A DNA stretch of 64,000 bases from Curtobacterium sp. 9128 (lineage in GTDB: Bacteria > Actinomycetota > Actinomycetes > Actinomycetales > Microbacteriaceae), in the NCBI RefSeq assembly GCF_900086645.1, contig NZ_LT576451.1, forward strand, positions 496,001-560,000, read 5' to 3'. Below are positions 41,437 through 50,647 of this stretch, piece by piece (positions within the stretch are counted from its first letter, which is position 1; every line of letters begins with the position of its first letter). Under the pieces are notes generated by a model that was not told where the DNA came from, did no database searches, and worked only from the letters and a program-made list of their open reading frames with translations. The position numbers and the translations under genes were made by a program.

Positions 41437-41561
41437 GCGGAACCCACCTCCTTTGGTCTCGAACGGCTCCGGGCGGTTCCCGGAACAGGAGGGTTGATGC
41501 ATGTGCGCCGGATCCGCAGGTGCGGTCGGCACAACCCCGCAAGCTTAGCGGACGGCCTGGA

Positions 41562-41595
41562 GGCTCGCCACCGTTCCGCCGGATCGGTGCGAGCC
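41562..41595 (-). terminator. Hairpin after pcnA
   Basis: GGCTCGCCACCG (41562-41573) pairs with CGGTGCGAGCC (41585-41595) with one bulged base, directly downstream of the pcnA stop. No T tract; likely separates pcnA from the rpsF operon. Confidence 0.5.
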
Positions 41596-41597
41596 GA

Positions 41598-43034
41598 TCA
41601 GGCGGTGGCGTCCCGGGCGGCCCACCAGTCGCGCAGTCGCGCTTCGGCCGCCTCGACGCCGAGGGGACCCTCGTCCATCCGCGCCTCGAGCAGGAAGCGG
41701 TACGCCTCACCGACGGCACGCCCCGGCGGGATGTCGAGGATGCGCATGATGTCGTCGCCGGTCAGGTCGGGACGGATCGAGTCGAGTTCCTCCTGCTTGG
41801 AGAGGACCTCGATGCGGTCCTCGAGGTCGTCGTACGCGAACGCCAGGCGATCGGCCTTCCGCCGGTTCCTCGTGGTGACGTCGGAGCGGGTGAGTTCGTG
41901 CAGCCGCTCGAGCTGGGGTCCGGCGTCGCGGACGTACCGGCGCACCGCGGAGTCCGTCCACGCGCCGTCGGTGTACCCGAAGAACCGCAGGTGCAGCTCG
42001 ATCAGGCGGGCGACGGCGGCGATGGTGTCGTTGTCGAACCGCAGTGCACGGAGTCGTTTCTTCGCGAGCTTCGACCCGACCAGGTCGTGGTGGTGGAAGC
42101 TCACGGCGCCGCCCGGCTCGAGCTTCCGCGTCGCGGGCTTGCCGATGTCGTGCAGGAGCGCCGCCAGCCGCAGGACCGTGTCCGGTGCTTCCCCCGCGTG
42201 CCGCTCGGCCTCGTACCCGATCGCCTGGGTCAGGACGGTGAGCGAGTGCTCGTAGACGTCCTTGTGGTGGTGGTGCTCGTCGATCTCCAAGCGCATCGCC
42301 GGCAGCTCCGGCAGGAACCGCTCGGCGAGCCCGGTGTCGACGAGGAGCCGGATGCCCGGGACGGGGTCACTCGTGTTCAGCAGCTTGACGAGCTCGTCCC
42401 GGACGCGTTCGGCGGAGACGATCTCGATCGAGTCGGCGAGGGACTCCATCGCGTCCCGGACGTCGTCCGACACCGTGAACCCGAGCTGCGAGGTGAACCG
42501 TGCGGCGCGCATCATCCGCAGGGGGTCGTCCCGGAACGAGGTCTCGGCCATCTGGGGCGTGCGGAGCCGCTCGGCGAGCAGGTCCTCGACACCGCCGTGC
42601 ACGTCGACGAGCTCCCGCGCCGGCAGCCGGAGCGCCATCGCGTTCACCGTGAAGTCGCGACGGAGCAGGTCGTCCTCGATGGTGTCGCCGAACGCCACCT
42701 CCGGCTTCCGGGTCTCACCGTCGTAGACGTCGCTGCGGTAGGTCGTGATCTCGACCTGCTCGCCCTCGACCCTGGCCGCGATCGTGCCGAACTGGCGCCC
42801 GACGTCCCACGTCGCACTCGCGATGGGTTCGACGATCGCCAGGACCCGGTCGGGGAGGGCGTCCGTCGTGAAGTCCAGGTCGGTCACCGGGCGACCGAGG
42901 AAGGCGTCGCGGACCGGTCCGCCGACGAGCGCGAGTTCGTGCCCGGCGTCCGCGAACGCGCGGGCGAGGACGGCGACGGGCGCGGTGGCGGCGAGTGCGT
43001 CGAGTCGTTCGACGGCCTGGGCTACGGACTGCAT
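41598..43034 (-). CDS. pcnA: CCA tRNA nucleotidyltransferase
   Basis: A 478-aa enzyme that adds or repairs the CCA end of tRNAs. The head domain holds LVGGPVRDAFLG and DLDFTTDA (catalytic Asp pair), RRDFTVNAMAL, and FRDDPLRMMRAARF. A C-terminal HD domain follows (HHHHKDVYEHSL, LAALLHDIGKP). ATG 43034 has GAGG upstream; ATG at 43049 is a close alternative. It is divergent from the murJ-type gene, a common actinobacterial arrangement. Confidence 0.95.
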   Translation of the reverse strand: MQSVAQAVERLDALAATAPVAVLARAFADAGHELALVGGPVRDAFLGRPVTDLDFTTDALPDRVLAIVEPIASATWDVGRQFGTIAARVEGEQVEITTYRSDVYDGETRKPEVAFGDTIEDDLLRRDFTVNAMALRLPARELVDVHGGVEDLLAERLRTPQMAETSFRDDPLRMMRAARFTSQLGFTVSDDVRDAMESLADSIEIVSAERVRDELVKLLNTSDPVPGIRLLVDTGLAERFLPELPAMRLEIDEHHHHKDVYEHSLTVLTQAIGYEAERHAGEAPDTVLRLAALLHDIGKPATRKLEPGGAVSFHHHDLVGSKLAKKRLRALRFDNDTIAAVARLIELHLRFFGYTDGAWTDSAVRRYVRDAGPQLERLHELTRSDVTTRNRRKADRLAFAYDDLEDRIEVLSKQEELDSIRPDLTGDDIMRILDIPPGRAVGEAYRFLLEARMDEGPLGVEAAEARLRDWWAARDATA

Positions 43035-43157
43035 GACGTCCTCGATCATCCCAGATCGTCGCTGCCGGTTGTCCACCACCCTGGCGCGCACGCGAGGCTC
43101 TCATGGTCGCGCCTCATACACTCGTCCGAGGTCCGAACCGAAAACGGACCACCTCGC

Positions 43158-46100
43158 ATGCACATTCTCCGCACCTCGCTCGCCGCCGCCGCGTCCGCCC
43201 TGGTCGCCCTCGGCCTCGTCGTCACGCCCGCCGCGGTGACCGCCGCACAGGCGACGACCGCCCCCACGGCGAAGACCCACCTGGCGCACCCGGCCGCCAC
43301 CGACGCGGGCAAGGCGACGATCGACATCGTCCCCGCCGACCGGGGCGTGCTGCAGCCCGACCAGGACCTCAGGCTCTCGCTGACGGTGACCAACGACACC
43401 GACTCCGACCTGCCGGCCGGCAGTGCAGAGCTCGACATCTTCCGGCAGTACGCGGGCACGCGAGACGTGCTCAGCGACTGGCTCGCTGACACCAGCACGA
43501 CCGGTTACCTCGGCGCCCCGATGGACTCCGTCGACGTGCCGGAGGTCCCCGCGCACCGCTCGGTCACCCTGGACGACGTCACGATCGTCTCCGGCAACGT
43601 CGCGCTCGGCGGGTACTCCTCCTTCGGTGCCAGGCGCATCGCAGCCGACTACACGGCGGGTTCCACGAGCGCCGTCGCCCGCTCCGCGATCACCTGGTAC
43701 CCGGACTACGAACAGACCCCCGTCGGAGTCTCGGTCGCGATGCCGATCACGATGCCCGCGAACCCCGACGGCCTGATCTCCGGCAAGGACCTCGCGAGTG
43801 CCACCAGCGTCGACGGCACGCTCACCCAGCAGCTGAACGCCGCGCAGGACCACAACGTCGCGCTCGGCATCGACCCGAGGATCATCGCGTCGATCCGGAT
43901 CCTCGGCGAGAACGCCCCGTCGTCCGCGACAGCGTGGCTGCAGCGACTCGAGCGGATGCGCAACGAGACCTTCGCGCTCTCCTACGCGGACGCCGACGTC
44001 ACGGGCCTCCGTCAGGCGGGCTCCTCCGGCATCCTCGCCCCGATCTCGCTCGACCAGTCGATCGACCCAGACGACTTCCCCGGCGCCAGCACCCCGACCC
44101 CGACGCCGACCGCGACGCCGGGCAGCACCGGGACCCCGACCCCGAGCGCCACCCCCGACTCGAACCCCACGAACGACCCCGCCGCGGGCGAAGCGGACGC
44201 CGGGACGACCCTGCCGACCACCGCGTCCCTCCTCGACTTCCCGTACTCGATGTCGGCGATCTCGTGGCCGGCGGAGGGCACCGTCGCCACCGACGACATC
44301 GACGCGCTCGCGGACGCCGGTACCAAGTCGACGATCCTCTCGAGCGGGAACACCTCCGCCGGCGCGAACACGTCCCTGAGCGCCTCCGAGAAGATCGGCG
44401 ACGACCAGGTCCTCGTGTCCGACGGCGGCATGTCGAAGCTGCTCCGCGACGCCGCCACCGCGACCACGCAGCGCGAGTGGTCGAGTGCCATGAGCAAGCT
44501 CACCGCGACACTCGCCACCGTGTCACGCCAGGGCGGCACGAACGGACCGGTCCTGCTCACGCTCGGCCGCGACTGGCCGACGGACTCCAGCCGCCTGAGC
44601 CAGGCGCTCGACGCCCTCGAGCGCACCGCGTGGGTCTCGCCGGCCGACCTGTCCACGGCCGCCGCGACGACCCCCGGGTCCCTGACGCTCACGAGTTCCC
44701 CGAACAGCGACGCCCGTCTCGATCAGCTCCGCCGGCTCGTGCAGTCCGAACGGAACCTGACGGACTTCGCGTCCGCGATCGAGAACCCCGCAGACCTGAC
44801 CGCTCCGGCGCGACTCGAGACCCTCGCAGCGGCGTCCAACGCGTTCCGCGCGGACGACGAGGCGTTCACCAAGGCCGTCGACACCCGCGTGACGCAGTCC
44901 GCCAAGACGGTCTCCAGCGTCGGGATCCTCGACGGCAGCAGCATCACCCTGCTCGGCGACCGGTCGTCCCTGCCGATCTCCATCCGGAACCGTTCCGAGT
45001 TCCCGGTCACGGTGTTCCTCACCGTCCAGCCCTCGAACTCGTTCCTGCGCATCGAGAAGAACGCGGTCAAGGTCACCGTGCAGCCGGACTCGTCCAGTCG
45101 CGTGACGTTCCCCGTCCAGTCCGTCGCCAACGGCAAGGTCGAGCTCACGATGTCGCTCACCAGCGCCACCGGCGTCCGCATCGCCGATCCCGCCACCGTC
45201 GAGATCAACGTGCAGGCGCAGTGGGAGACGTTCATCACGGCGGCAGCCGCGATCGCCGTCATCGCGATCTTCGGCCTCGGGATCTACCGCAACGTCCGTC
45301 GCCGGCTGCGCCGACGCCGGAACGGGGAGCCGGAAGAGGTCGAGGAGGACCCGAACCGTCCGCTCGAGGTGCAGCCGCCGGCACCGGGGGAGACCCAGCC
45401 AGGAGGCCCGTCCGACGCGGCCACGTCCGCTGCGGCCGTGCCCATGGCTGGTTCCATGGCCGGTTCCACCGCCACGCTCACCGACCGCGACCGCGACCCC
45501 GACCCCGAGGAGCCGACCATCAGCGCCACCCAGCCCCAGCCCGCCGTCGACGCCGAGCCGGTCGCGGAGCGGAGCCTCGGGCGGGCGAGCGCCATGCTCG
45601 CGGCAGGGACGATGGTGTCGCGCATCCTGGGGTTCGCGAAGACGTTCGTGCTCGCCTACGCGATCGGGCAGAACAAGAGCGTCTCCGCCAATGCGTTCGC
45701 GGTCGCGAACCAGCTCCCGAACAACATCTACGCGCTCATCGCCGGCGGCCTGCTGTCGGCCGTGCTCATCCCGCAGATCGTCCGGTCGATGAAGAACAAC
45801 GCCGACGGCGGCCAGGGGTACGTCAACAAGATCGTGACCCTCGGTGGCTCGGTGTTCGTCCTGATCACGATCGTCGCGACCGTGCTGGCACCGCTCCTGG
45901 TGCGCTTCTACACGAGCGACACGGTCAACTCGGACCCCGCCGCCGTCGACCTCGCCGTCGCGTTCGCGTTCTGGTGCCTGCCGCAGATCCTCTTCTACGC
46001 GATGTACTCCCTGCTCGGCGAGGTGCTCAACGCGAAACAGTTCTTCGGGCCGTTCACCTGGGCGCCGCTGCTGAACAACGTCATCGCGATCGCCGGCCTG

Positions 46101-47180
46101 GTCGTCTTCATCGCCCTGTTCGGGCACGGCAACACGAACCCCGGCGAGTGGACACCGGTGAAGATCGCCGTCCTCGCCGGCAGTGCTTCACTCGGCGTCT
46201 TCGCGCAGGCCGCGTTCCTCCCCTTGTTCTGGCGCCGCGCCGGGATGACCTTCCGCCCGGACTTCCGCTGGCGCGGCGTCGGCCTCAAGGCGACCGGCAC
46301 CGCGGCCGGCTGGCTCTTCGCGATGATCCTGGTCACGCAGGCGGCCGGTCTCGTGCAGTCGCAGGTGGCGTGGGCGGGTCAGGACGCCGGGCCGGGCAAC
46401 GCGGTCCTCGGCAACGCGTGGCTCATCTTCATGCTCCCGCACTCGATCATCACCGTCTCCGTCGCCACGGCCTACTTCACCAGGATGACCCACGACGCCG
46501 AGCGGGGGGACCTCGCAGCAGTCCGTCGGAACCTGTCGCTCTCGTTGCGGATCATCGGGCTCTTCACCGTGTTCGCGACCGTGGCGCTCATCGTCGTCGC
46601 CGTGCCGTTCGGCCGACTCTACGAGGGCACGTTCGACAGTGCACTCCAGGTGGGTGCCGTCCTCATCGCGTACATGCCGGGGCTCGTGCTGTTCAGCATG
46701 CTGTTCGTGATCCAGCGCGTGTTCTGGGCGATGCACGACCACCGGACCCCGTTCCTCATGCAGCTCGTGCAGTCGGTGCTCTTCGTCATCGGAGCCCTCG
46801 CGGCGTCCACCCTGTCGACGTCGGTCATCGGCATCGGTGTCGCGGCCGCGACCACCATCGCGGGATCTGCACAGACGATCGTCGCACTCGTGGTCGTCCG
46901 TCGCCGGCTCGGGAACATCGAGGGTCGGGTGATCACCCGCTCGCACGTCCAGTTCATCATCGCCGCACTGATCGCCGGTGCTGCCGGTCTGGTGACGGCG
47001 AACTTCTTTGGAGCGTTCTCCGCCGATGGCTTCGCGATGTCGGACCGCACGGGCGCGCTGATCACGATCGCGTTGACGGGCGCCGTGATGACAGCGGTGT
47101 ACTTCGTCGCACTCGTCGTCGCGAAGAACGGCGAGATCCGCGGCGCCGTGGACATCCTGAAGGCCCGCCTGGGTCGCTGA
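43158..47180 (+). CDS. murJ: DUF6049-MurJ fusion protein
   Basis: One open frame of 1340 residues. It begins with a signal peptide (LRTSLAAAASALVALGLVVTPAAVTAAQA), continues with the large extracellular DUF6049 part including a Pro/Thr/Ser linker (about residues 310-345), a membrane helix near 695-715 and a basic stretch RRRLRRRRNG. From about residue 805 the MurJ/MviN lipid II flippase follows (ASAMLAAGTMVSRILGFAKTF... QLPNNIYALIAGG). Elsewhere DUF6049 and murJ are usually adjacent separate genes. No stop separates them here; an internal ATG at 45444 without a ribosome site could start MurJ alone. Confidence 0.85.
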   Translation: MHILRTSLAAAASALVALGLVVTPAAVTAAQATTAPTAKTHLAHPAATDAGKATIDIVPADRGVLQPDQDLRLSLTVTNDTDSDLPAGSAELDIFRQYAGTRDVLSDWLADTSTTGYLGAPMDSVDVPEVPAHRSVTLDDVTIVSGNVALGGYSSFGARRIAADYTAGSTSAVARSAITWYPDYEQTPVGVSVAMPITMPANPDGLISGKDLASATSVDGTLTQQLNAAQDHNVALGIDPRIIASIRILGENAPSSATAWLQRLERMRNETFALSYADADVTGLRQAGSSGILAPISLDQSIDPDDFPGASTPTPTPTATPGSTGTPTPSATPDSNPTNDPAAGEADAGTTLPTTASLLDFPYSMSAISWPAEGTVATDDIDALADAGTKSTILSSGNTSAGANTSLSASEKIGDDQVLVSDGGMSKLLRDAATATTQREWSSAMSKLTATLATVSRQGGTNGPVLLTLGRDWPTDSSRLSQALDALERTAWVSPADLSTAAATTPGSLTLTSSPNSDARLDQLRRLVQSERNLTDFASAIENPADLTAPARLETLAAASNAFRADDEAFTKAVDTRVTQSAKTVSSVGILDGSSITLLGDRSSLPISIRNRSEFPVTVFLTVQPSNSFLRIEKNAVKVTVQPDSSSRVTFPVQSVANGKVELTMSLTSATGVRIADPATVEINVQAQWETFITAAAAIAVIAIFGLGIYRNVRRRLRRRRNGEPEEVEEDPNRPLEVQPPAPGETQPGGPSDAATSAAAVPMAGSMAGSTATLTDRDRDPDPEEPTISATQPQPAVDAEPVAERSLGRASAMLAAGTMVSRILGFAKTFVLAYAIGQNKSVSANAFAVANQLPNNIYALIAGGLLSAVLIPQIVRSMKNNADGGQGYVNKIVTLGGSVFVLITIVATVLAPLLVRFYTSDTVNSDPAAVDLAVAFAFWCLPQILFYAMYSLLGEVLNAKQFFGPFTWAPLLNNVIAIAGLVVFIALFGHGNTNPGEWTPVKIAVLAGSASLGVFAQAAFLPLFWRRAGMTFRPDFRWRGVGLKATGTAAGWLFAMILVTQAAGLVQSQVAWAGQDAGPGNAVLGNAWLIFMLPHSIITVSVATAYFTRMTHDAERGDLAAVRRNLSLSLRIIGLFTVFATVALIVVAVPFGRLYEGTFDSALQVGAVLIAYMPGLVLFSMLFVIQRVFWAMHDHRTPFLMQLVQSVLFVIGALAASTLSTSVIGIGVAAATTIAGSAQTIVALVVVRRRLGNIEGRVITRSHVQFIIAALIAGAAGLVTANFFGAFSADGFAMSDRTGALITIALTGAVMTAVYFVALVVAKNGEIRGAVDILKARLGR

Positions 47181-47257
47181 CCGTTCCCGGGTGCTGCGGA
47201 ATGCCGCGCCGGTACCATGTGTTGACCCGGTCAGACGCAACGGAAGGGCATTCAGGC

Positions 47258-48244
47258 ATGCGCCAGCTCATCATCATCGGTTCCGGCCCGGCCGGGTTCA
47301 CCGCCGGCATCTACGCCGCACGCGCCCAGCTCGAGCCACTCATCGTCGCATCGAGCGTCGAGACGGGTGGCGAGCTCACGAAGACGACCGAGGTCGAGAA
47401 CTTCCCGGGCTTCCCCGAGGGCATCCAGGGTCCCGACCTCATGATCAAGATGCAGGAACAGGCCGAGAAGTTCGGCGCAGAGGTCCTGTACGACGACGCC
47501 GTCTCCGTCGAGCTCACGGGCGACGTCAAGAAGGTCACCGTCGGCTCCGGCGAGACGTACGAGGCCCTCGCGGTCATCTACGCGACCGGCTCGGCGTACC
47601 GTCAGCTCGGCCTCGCCGACGAGGAGCGCCTGTCCGGCCACGGTGTCTCGTGGTGCGCGACCTGCGACGGCTTCTTCTTCCGACAGAAGAACATCGCCGT
47701 CGTCGGCGGTGGCGACTCCGCGATGGAAGAAGCGACGTTCCTGACGCGCTTCGCCGACAAGGTCACGGTCATCCACCGCAAGGACACCCTGCGCGCGTCG
47801 AAGATCATGCAGGACCGCGCGATGAACGACCCGAAGATCGAGTTCGCGTGGAACAAGGAGGTCGTCGGGATCACCGGTGCCTCTTCGGTCGAGGGCGTCA
47901 CGCTGAAGGACACCGTCGACGGCACCGAGAGCGAGCTCGCGCTCGACGGCCTGTTCATCGCGATCGGCAACGACCCGCGGGTGCACCTCGTCCACAAGCA
48001 GCTCGAACTGGCGCCGGAGGGCACCATCGCCGTCGAGGGTCGCACCTCGAAGGCCGTGGGCGTCCCCGGGGTGTTCGTGGCGGGCGACGTGCTCGACCAC
48101 ACCTACCGGCAGGCCATCACCGCCGCCGGCTCGGGTGCCGTCGCAGCGCTCGACGCCGAGAAGTACCTCGCCGACCTCGAGGACTCGCTGACGGACCAGG
48201 CCGAGGGTGAGACCCCGGTCGAGCCCGTGACCGTCTCCGCCTAG
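47258..48244 (+). CDS. trxB: Thioredoxin reductase
   Basis: A 328-aa flavoprotein that passes electrons from NADPH to thioredoxin. It shows the FAD motif IIIGSGPAGFTAGIYAARA, the redox-active CATC (in VSWCATCDGFFF), the NADPH motif VVGGGDSAMEEATFL and GVFVAGDVLDHTYRQAITAAGSG. Acidic C-terminal extension. It forms a pair with trxA 60 bp downstream. Confidence 0.97.
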   Translation: MRQLIIIGSGPAGFTAGIYAARAQLEPLIVASSVETGGELTKTTEVENFPGFPEGIQGPDLMIKMQEQAEKFGAEVLYDDAVSVELTGDVKKVTVGSGETYEALAVIYATGSAYRQLGLADEERLSGHGVSWCATCDGFFFRQKNIAVVGGGDSAMEEATFLTRFADKVTVIHRKDTLRASKIMQDRAMNDPKIEFAWNKEVVGITGASSVEGVTLKDTVDGTESELALDGLFIAIGNDPRVHLVHKQLELAPEGTIAVEGRTSKAVGVPGVFVAGDVLDHTYRQAITAAGSGAVAALDAEKYLADLEDSLTDQAEGETPVEPVTVSA

Positions 48245-48304
48245 GGAATTGAACGGCGGTCTCCGCCGTTCACCTCACTGACCGACCACTCCGAAGGAGT
48301 ACAC

Positions 48305-48631
48305 ATGTCCAACGCCAAGGCAGTCACCGACGCCACCTTCTCGGACGAGGTCCTCAAGTCCGACAAGACGATCCTCGTCGACTTCTGGGCCGAGTGGTGT
48401 GGCCCGTGCCGCGCCGTCTCGCCGATCCTCGACCAGATCGCCGAGGAGCACGCCGGCAAGATCGAGATCGTCAAGCTCAACGTCGACGACAACCCCCAGT
48501 CGGCCATGAACTACCAGATCACGTCGATCCCGGCGATGAAGGTGTTCAAGGGCGGCGAGGTCGTGAAGACCGTCATCGGCGCCAAGCCGAAGCCGGCGCT
48601 CGAGGCCGACCTCGCGGAGTTCCTCGCGTAG
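48305..48631 (+). CDS. trxA: Thioredoxin
   Basis: A 108-aa thioredoxin with the WCGPC active site in FWAEWCGPCRAVSPILDQIA and the cis-proline segment TSIPAMKVFKGGEVV. GAAGGAG precedes the ATG. It is the substrate of TrxB encoded upstream and is followed by a strong terminator. Confidence 0.98.
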   Translation: MSNAKAVTDATFSDEVLKSDKTILVDFWAEWCGPCRAVSPILDQIAEEHAGKIEIVKLNVDDNPQSAMNYQITSIPAMKVFKGGEVVKTVIGAKPKPALEADLAEFLA

Positions 48632-48648
48632 GCACCCGCACACAGACC

Positions 48649-48690
48649 CGAACGCCCCATCCTCCATTCCATCGGAGGGCGGGGCGTTCG
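48649..48690 (+). terminator. Terminator after trxA, first copy
   Basis: A 42-bp hairpin with arms CGAACGCCCC and GGGGCGTTCG and inner CCTCC/GGAGG around ATTCCATC, followed by a T-containing stretch. Its 40-bp core occurs again at 49149-49188 with one difference. Confidence 0.85.
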
Positions 48691-48703
48691 TTCGTTGTTG
48701 GTC

Positions 48704-48732
48704 TTGACTGACATTCCGCCGTTCAGTAGGTT
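48704..48732 (+). promoter_or_regulatory. Promoter of the small secreted protein
   Basis: TTGACT (48704-48709), a 17-bp spacer and TAGGTT (48727-48732), about 37 bp before the ATG, form a near-consensus housekeeping promoter placed directly after the trxA terminator. Confidence 0.65.
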
Positions 48733-48769
48733 GGCTCCACGCATCATCGGGGTGCCGAAGGAGTCAATA

Positions 48770-49114
48770 ATGAGTCGTTTCGGAAAGTGCATCACAGGGT
48801 TCATCACCGCGGGCCTGCTGGTCGGCGGCAGTCTCGCCACACCGCTGGCAGCCAGCGCCGATACAGAGGGAGAGCGTTCGCTCCGCGTCCCGGCAGGCCC
48901 CTGCAACATCGCACCACAGATGGTCTTCAAGAAGGGGAAGAGCGGCAACCTTTACTGGTACACACTTCAGAATTGCTACAGCAACTCGGTTCGTGTTCAG
49001 GTCCATGCCATGGTGTTCGGCAGCGGCTGGAGTCCGTGTCAATCCGTTGCCGCAGGTCGCACGGCCTCGTACTCGGGAAGCGTCAATCCTTTTGACTCTT
49101 GGCGTTACTGCTGA
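48770..49114 (+). CDS. Small secreted four-cysteine protein (114 aa)
   Basis: A signal peptide (CITGFITAGLLVGGSLATPLAASA) precedes about 80 mature residues with four cysteines (CNIAP, NCYSNS, SPCQSV, RYC at the very end), likely two disulfides. The pattern NCxxxVxVxV ... PCxSVAxG recalls the small beta-sandwich of tendamistat-type amylase inhibitors, but cysteine spacing differs, so this is only a fold guess. The ATG at 48770 follows GAAGGAG. It has its own promoter and lies between two copies of one terminator, which suggests insertion. Base composition is less GC-rich than that of trxA. Confidence 0.8.
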   Translation: MSRFGKCITGFITAGLLVGGSLATPLAASADTEGERSLRVPAGPCNIAPQMVFKKGKSGNLYWYTLQNCYSNSVRVQVHAMVFGSGWSPCQSVAAGRTASYSGSVNPFDSWRYC

Positions 49115-49149
49115 TTGAGCAGTTCCGTACCTGATTGAGCAGTTCCGTA
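49111..49149 (+). repeat. Two tandem 20-bp repeats
   Basis: CTGATTGAGCAGTTCCGTA occurs at 49111-49129 and again at 49131-49149. The stop codon of the small secreted protein lies in the first copy, and the second runs into the duplicated terminator. Confidence 0.85.
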
Positions 49150-49188
49150 ACGCCCCGTCCTCCATTCCATCGGAGGGCGGGGCGTTCG
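49149..49188 (+). terminator. Terminator after small secreted gene, second copy
   Basis: Forty bases identical to 48651-48690 except for one A-to-G change in the stem. It lies just after the small secreted gene and 110 bp before the aminotransferase gene. Confidence 0.85.
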
Positions 49189-49296
49189 CTGTGCCCGCGA
49201 GGGGCCACGGAACTCCGATCGGCCTGCGCCCGGGACCCCGGGTTTCCGGGTTGCATGTCGTACTGTGGCTGGAATGCCGAGTGAACGGAGAACTCG

Positions 49297-50601
49297 ATGA
49301 CCAACGGCAACAGTCTCGACCCCTGGTACGACTCCTACGCCCAGCGCACCGCCGGGCTGAGCGCATCCGAGGTACGAGCGCTGTTCGCCGTCGCGTCGAG
49401 GCCCGAGGTGGTCTCGCTCGCCGGCGGCATGCCGTTCGTCTCCGCGCTCCCGCGTGAGCTCGTCACGGGCTCCCTGGACCGCGTGATGGCCGAGGACGCC
49501 GCCATGGCCCTGCAGTACGGCGGCGGACAGGGCCTGCGCTCCCTGCGCGAGCACATCGTGGACATCATGTCGCTCGAGGGCATCCGTGCGAGCGCCGAGG
49601 ACGTCGTGGTGACGACCGGCTCGCAGCACGCGCTCGACCTCGTCACTCGGCTGTTCATCGATCCGGGCGACGTCGTCCTCGCCGAGTCCCCGTCGTACGT
49701 CGGTGCGATCGGCGTGTTCCGCTCGTACCAGGCCGAGACGGTCCACGTGGCGACGGACGAGCACGGTCTCGTGCCGGAGGCGCTCCGCGAGACGATCGCG
49801 AACCTCCGTGCAGCAGGCAAGCGGATGAAGTTCCTGTACACGATCCCGAACTTCCACAACCCCGCCGGCGTCACCATGAGCCGCGAGCGCCGCATCGAGG
49901 TGCTCGACATCTGCCGCTCGAACAACATCCTGGTGCTCGAGGACAACCCGTACGGACTCCTCTGGTTCGACGAGCCCGCGCCGCAGGCGATCCGGTCGAT
50001 CGACGACGAGGGCGTGGTGTACCTCGGGTCGTTCTCGAAGACGCTCGCACCCGGCTTCCGCGTCGGCTGGGCCCTCGCGCCGCACGCGATCCGCGAGAAG
50101 CTCGTCCTCGCCAACGAATCAGCGGTCCTCGCGCCGAACTCCTTCGGCCAGTACGTCGTGAACGCCTACCTCGACGCAGCCGACTGGAAGGGCCAGGTCG
50201 ACACCTTCCGCGGCATCTACACGGAGCGTCGCGACGCGATGTTCTCCGCGCTGGGGGAGTTCCTCCCGGACCTGACCTGGACGAAGCCGAACGGTGGGTT
50301 CTTCGTCTGGCTGACCCTGCCGGAATCGCTCGACTCCAAGGCGATGCTGCCGCGTGCGGTCAAGGAGCTCGTGGCCTACACGCCCGGTACCGCGTTCTAC
50401 GCGGACGGTCGCGGTCAGCAGCACATCCGTCTGTCGTTCTGCTACCCGACGGCCGAGCAGATCCGCGTCGGCGTGAAGCGGCTCGCGAACGTCGTCAACG
50501 ACGAGCTCGAACTCATCGAGACGTTCGGGCCCGCGACGCGTCCGAACACCGTGGTGCGTCAGGGCTCCTCGGTGAGCGCTCCGCCGCCGAACATCTCCTG
50601 A
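49297..50601 (+). CDS. PLP-dependent aminotransferase (class I/II, 2-aminoadipate type)
   Basis: A 434-aa pyridoxal-phosphate enzyme. Visible are SLAGGMP near residue 40, ALQYGGGQGLRSLREHI, TTGSQHALDLVTRLF, the IPNFHNPAGVTMS segment, EDNPYGLLWFD and the PLP-binding lysine in YLGSFSKTLAPGFRVGW. This is the group that includes 2-aminoadipate and branched or aromatic amino acid transaminases. The true substrate cannot be told. A ribosome site is weak but present. Confidence 0.9.
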   Translation: MTNGNSLDPWYDSYAQRTAGLSASEVRALFAVASRPEVVSLAGGMPFVSALPRELVTGSLDRVMAEDAAMALQYGGGQGLRSLREHIVDIMSLEGIRASAEDVVVTTGSQHALDLVTRLFIDPGDVVLAESPSYVGAIGVFRSYQAETVHVATDEHGLVPEALRETIANLRAAGKRMKFLYTIPNFHNPAGVTMSRERRIEVLDICRSNNILVLEDNPYGLLWFDEPAPQAIRSIDDEGVVYLGSFSKTLAPGFRVGWALAPHAIREKLVLANESAVLAPNSFGQYVVNAYLDAADWKGQVDTFRGIYTERRDAMFSALGEFLPDLTWTKPNGGFFVWLTLPESLDSKAMLPRAVKELVAYTPGTAFYADGRGQQHIRLSFCYPTAEQIRVGVKRLANVVNDELELIETFGPATRPNTVVRQGSSVSAPPPNIS

Positions 50602-50647
50602 TCAGCACTTTTCACGCGCTTCACGCAGTACCCGGAGGTCTCCTCGC

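Noticed and set aside
41520-43157. Upstream extension of the murJ frame by 546 codons
   Set aside because: It is antisense to pcnA, which has all its motifs; the signal peptide and start of the fusion protein begin at 43158.
43934-47257. Long plus-strand frame ahead of trxB
   Set aside because: Arginine-rich shadow of the murJ fusion; trxB begins at 47258 with its FAD motif.
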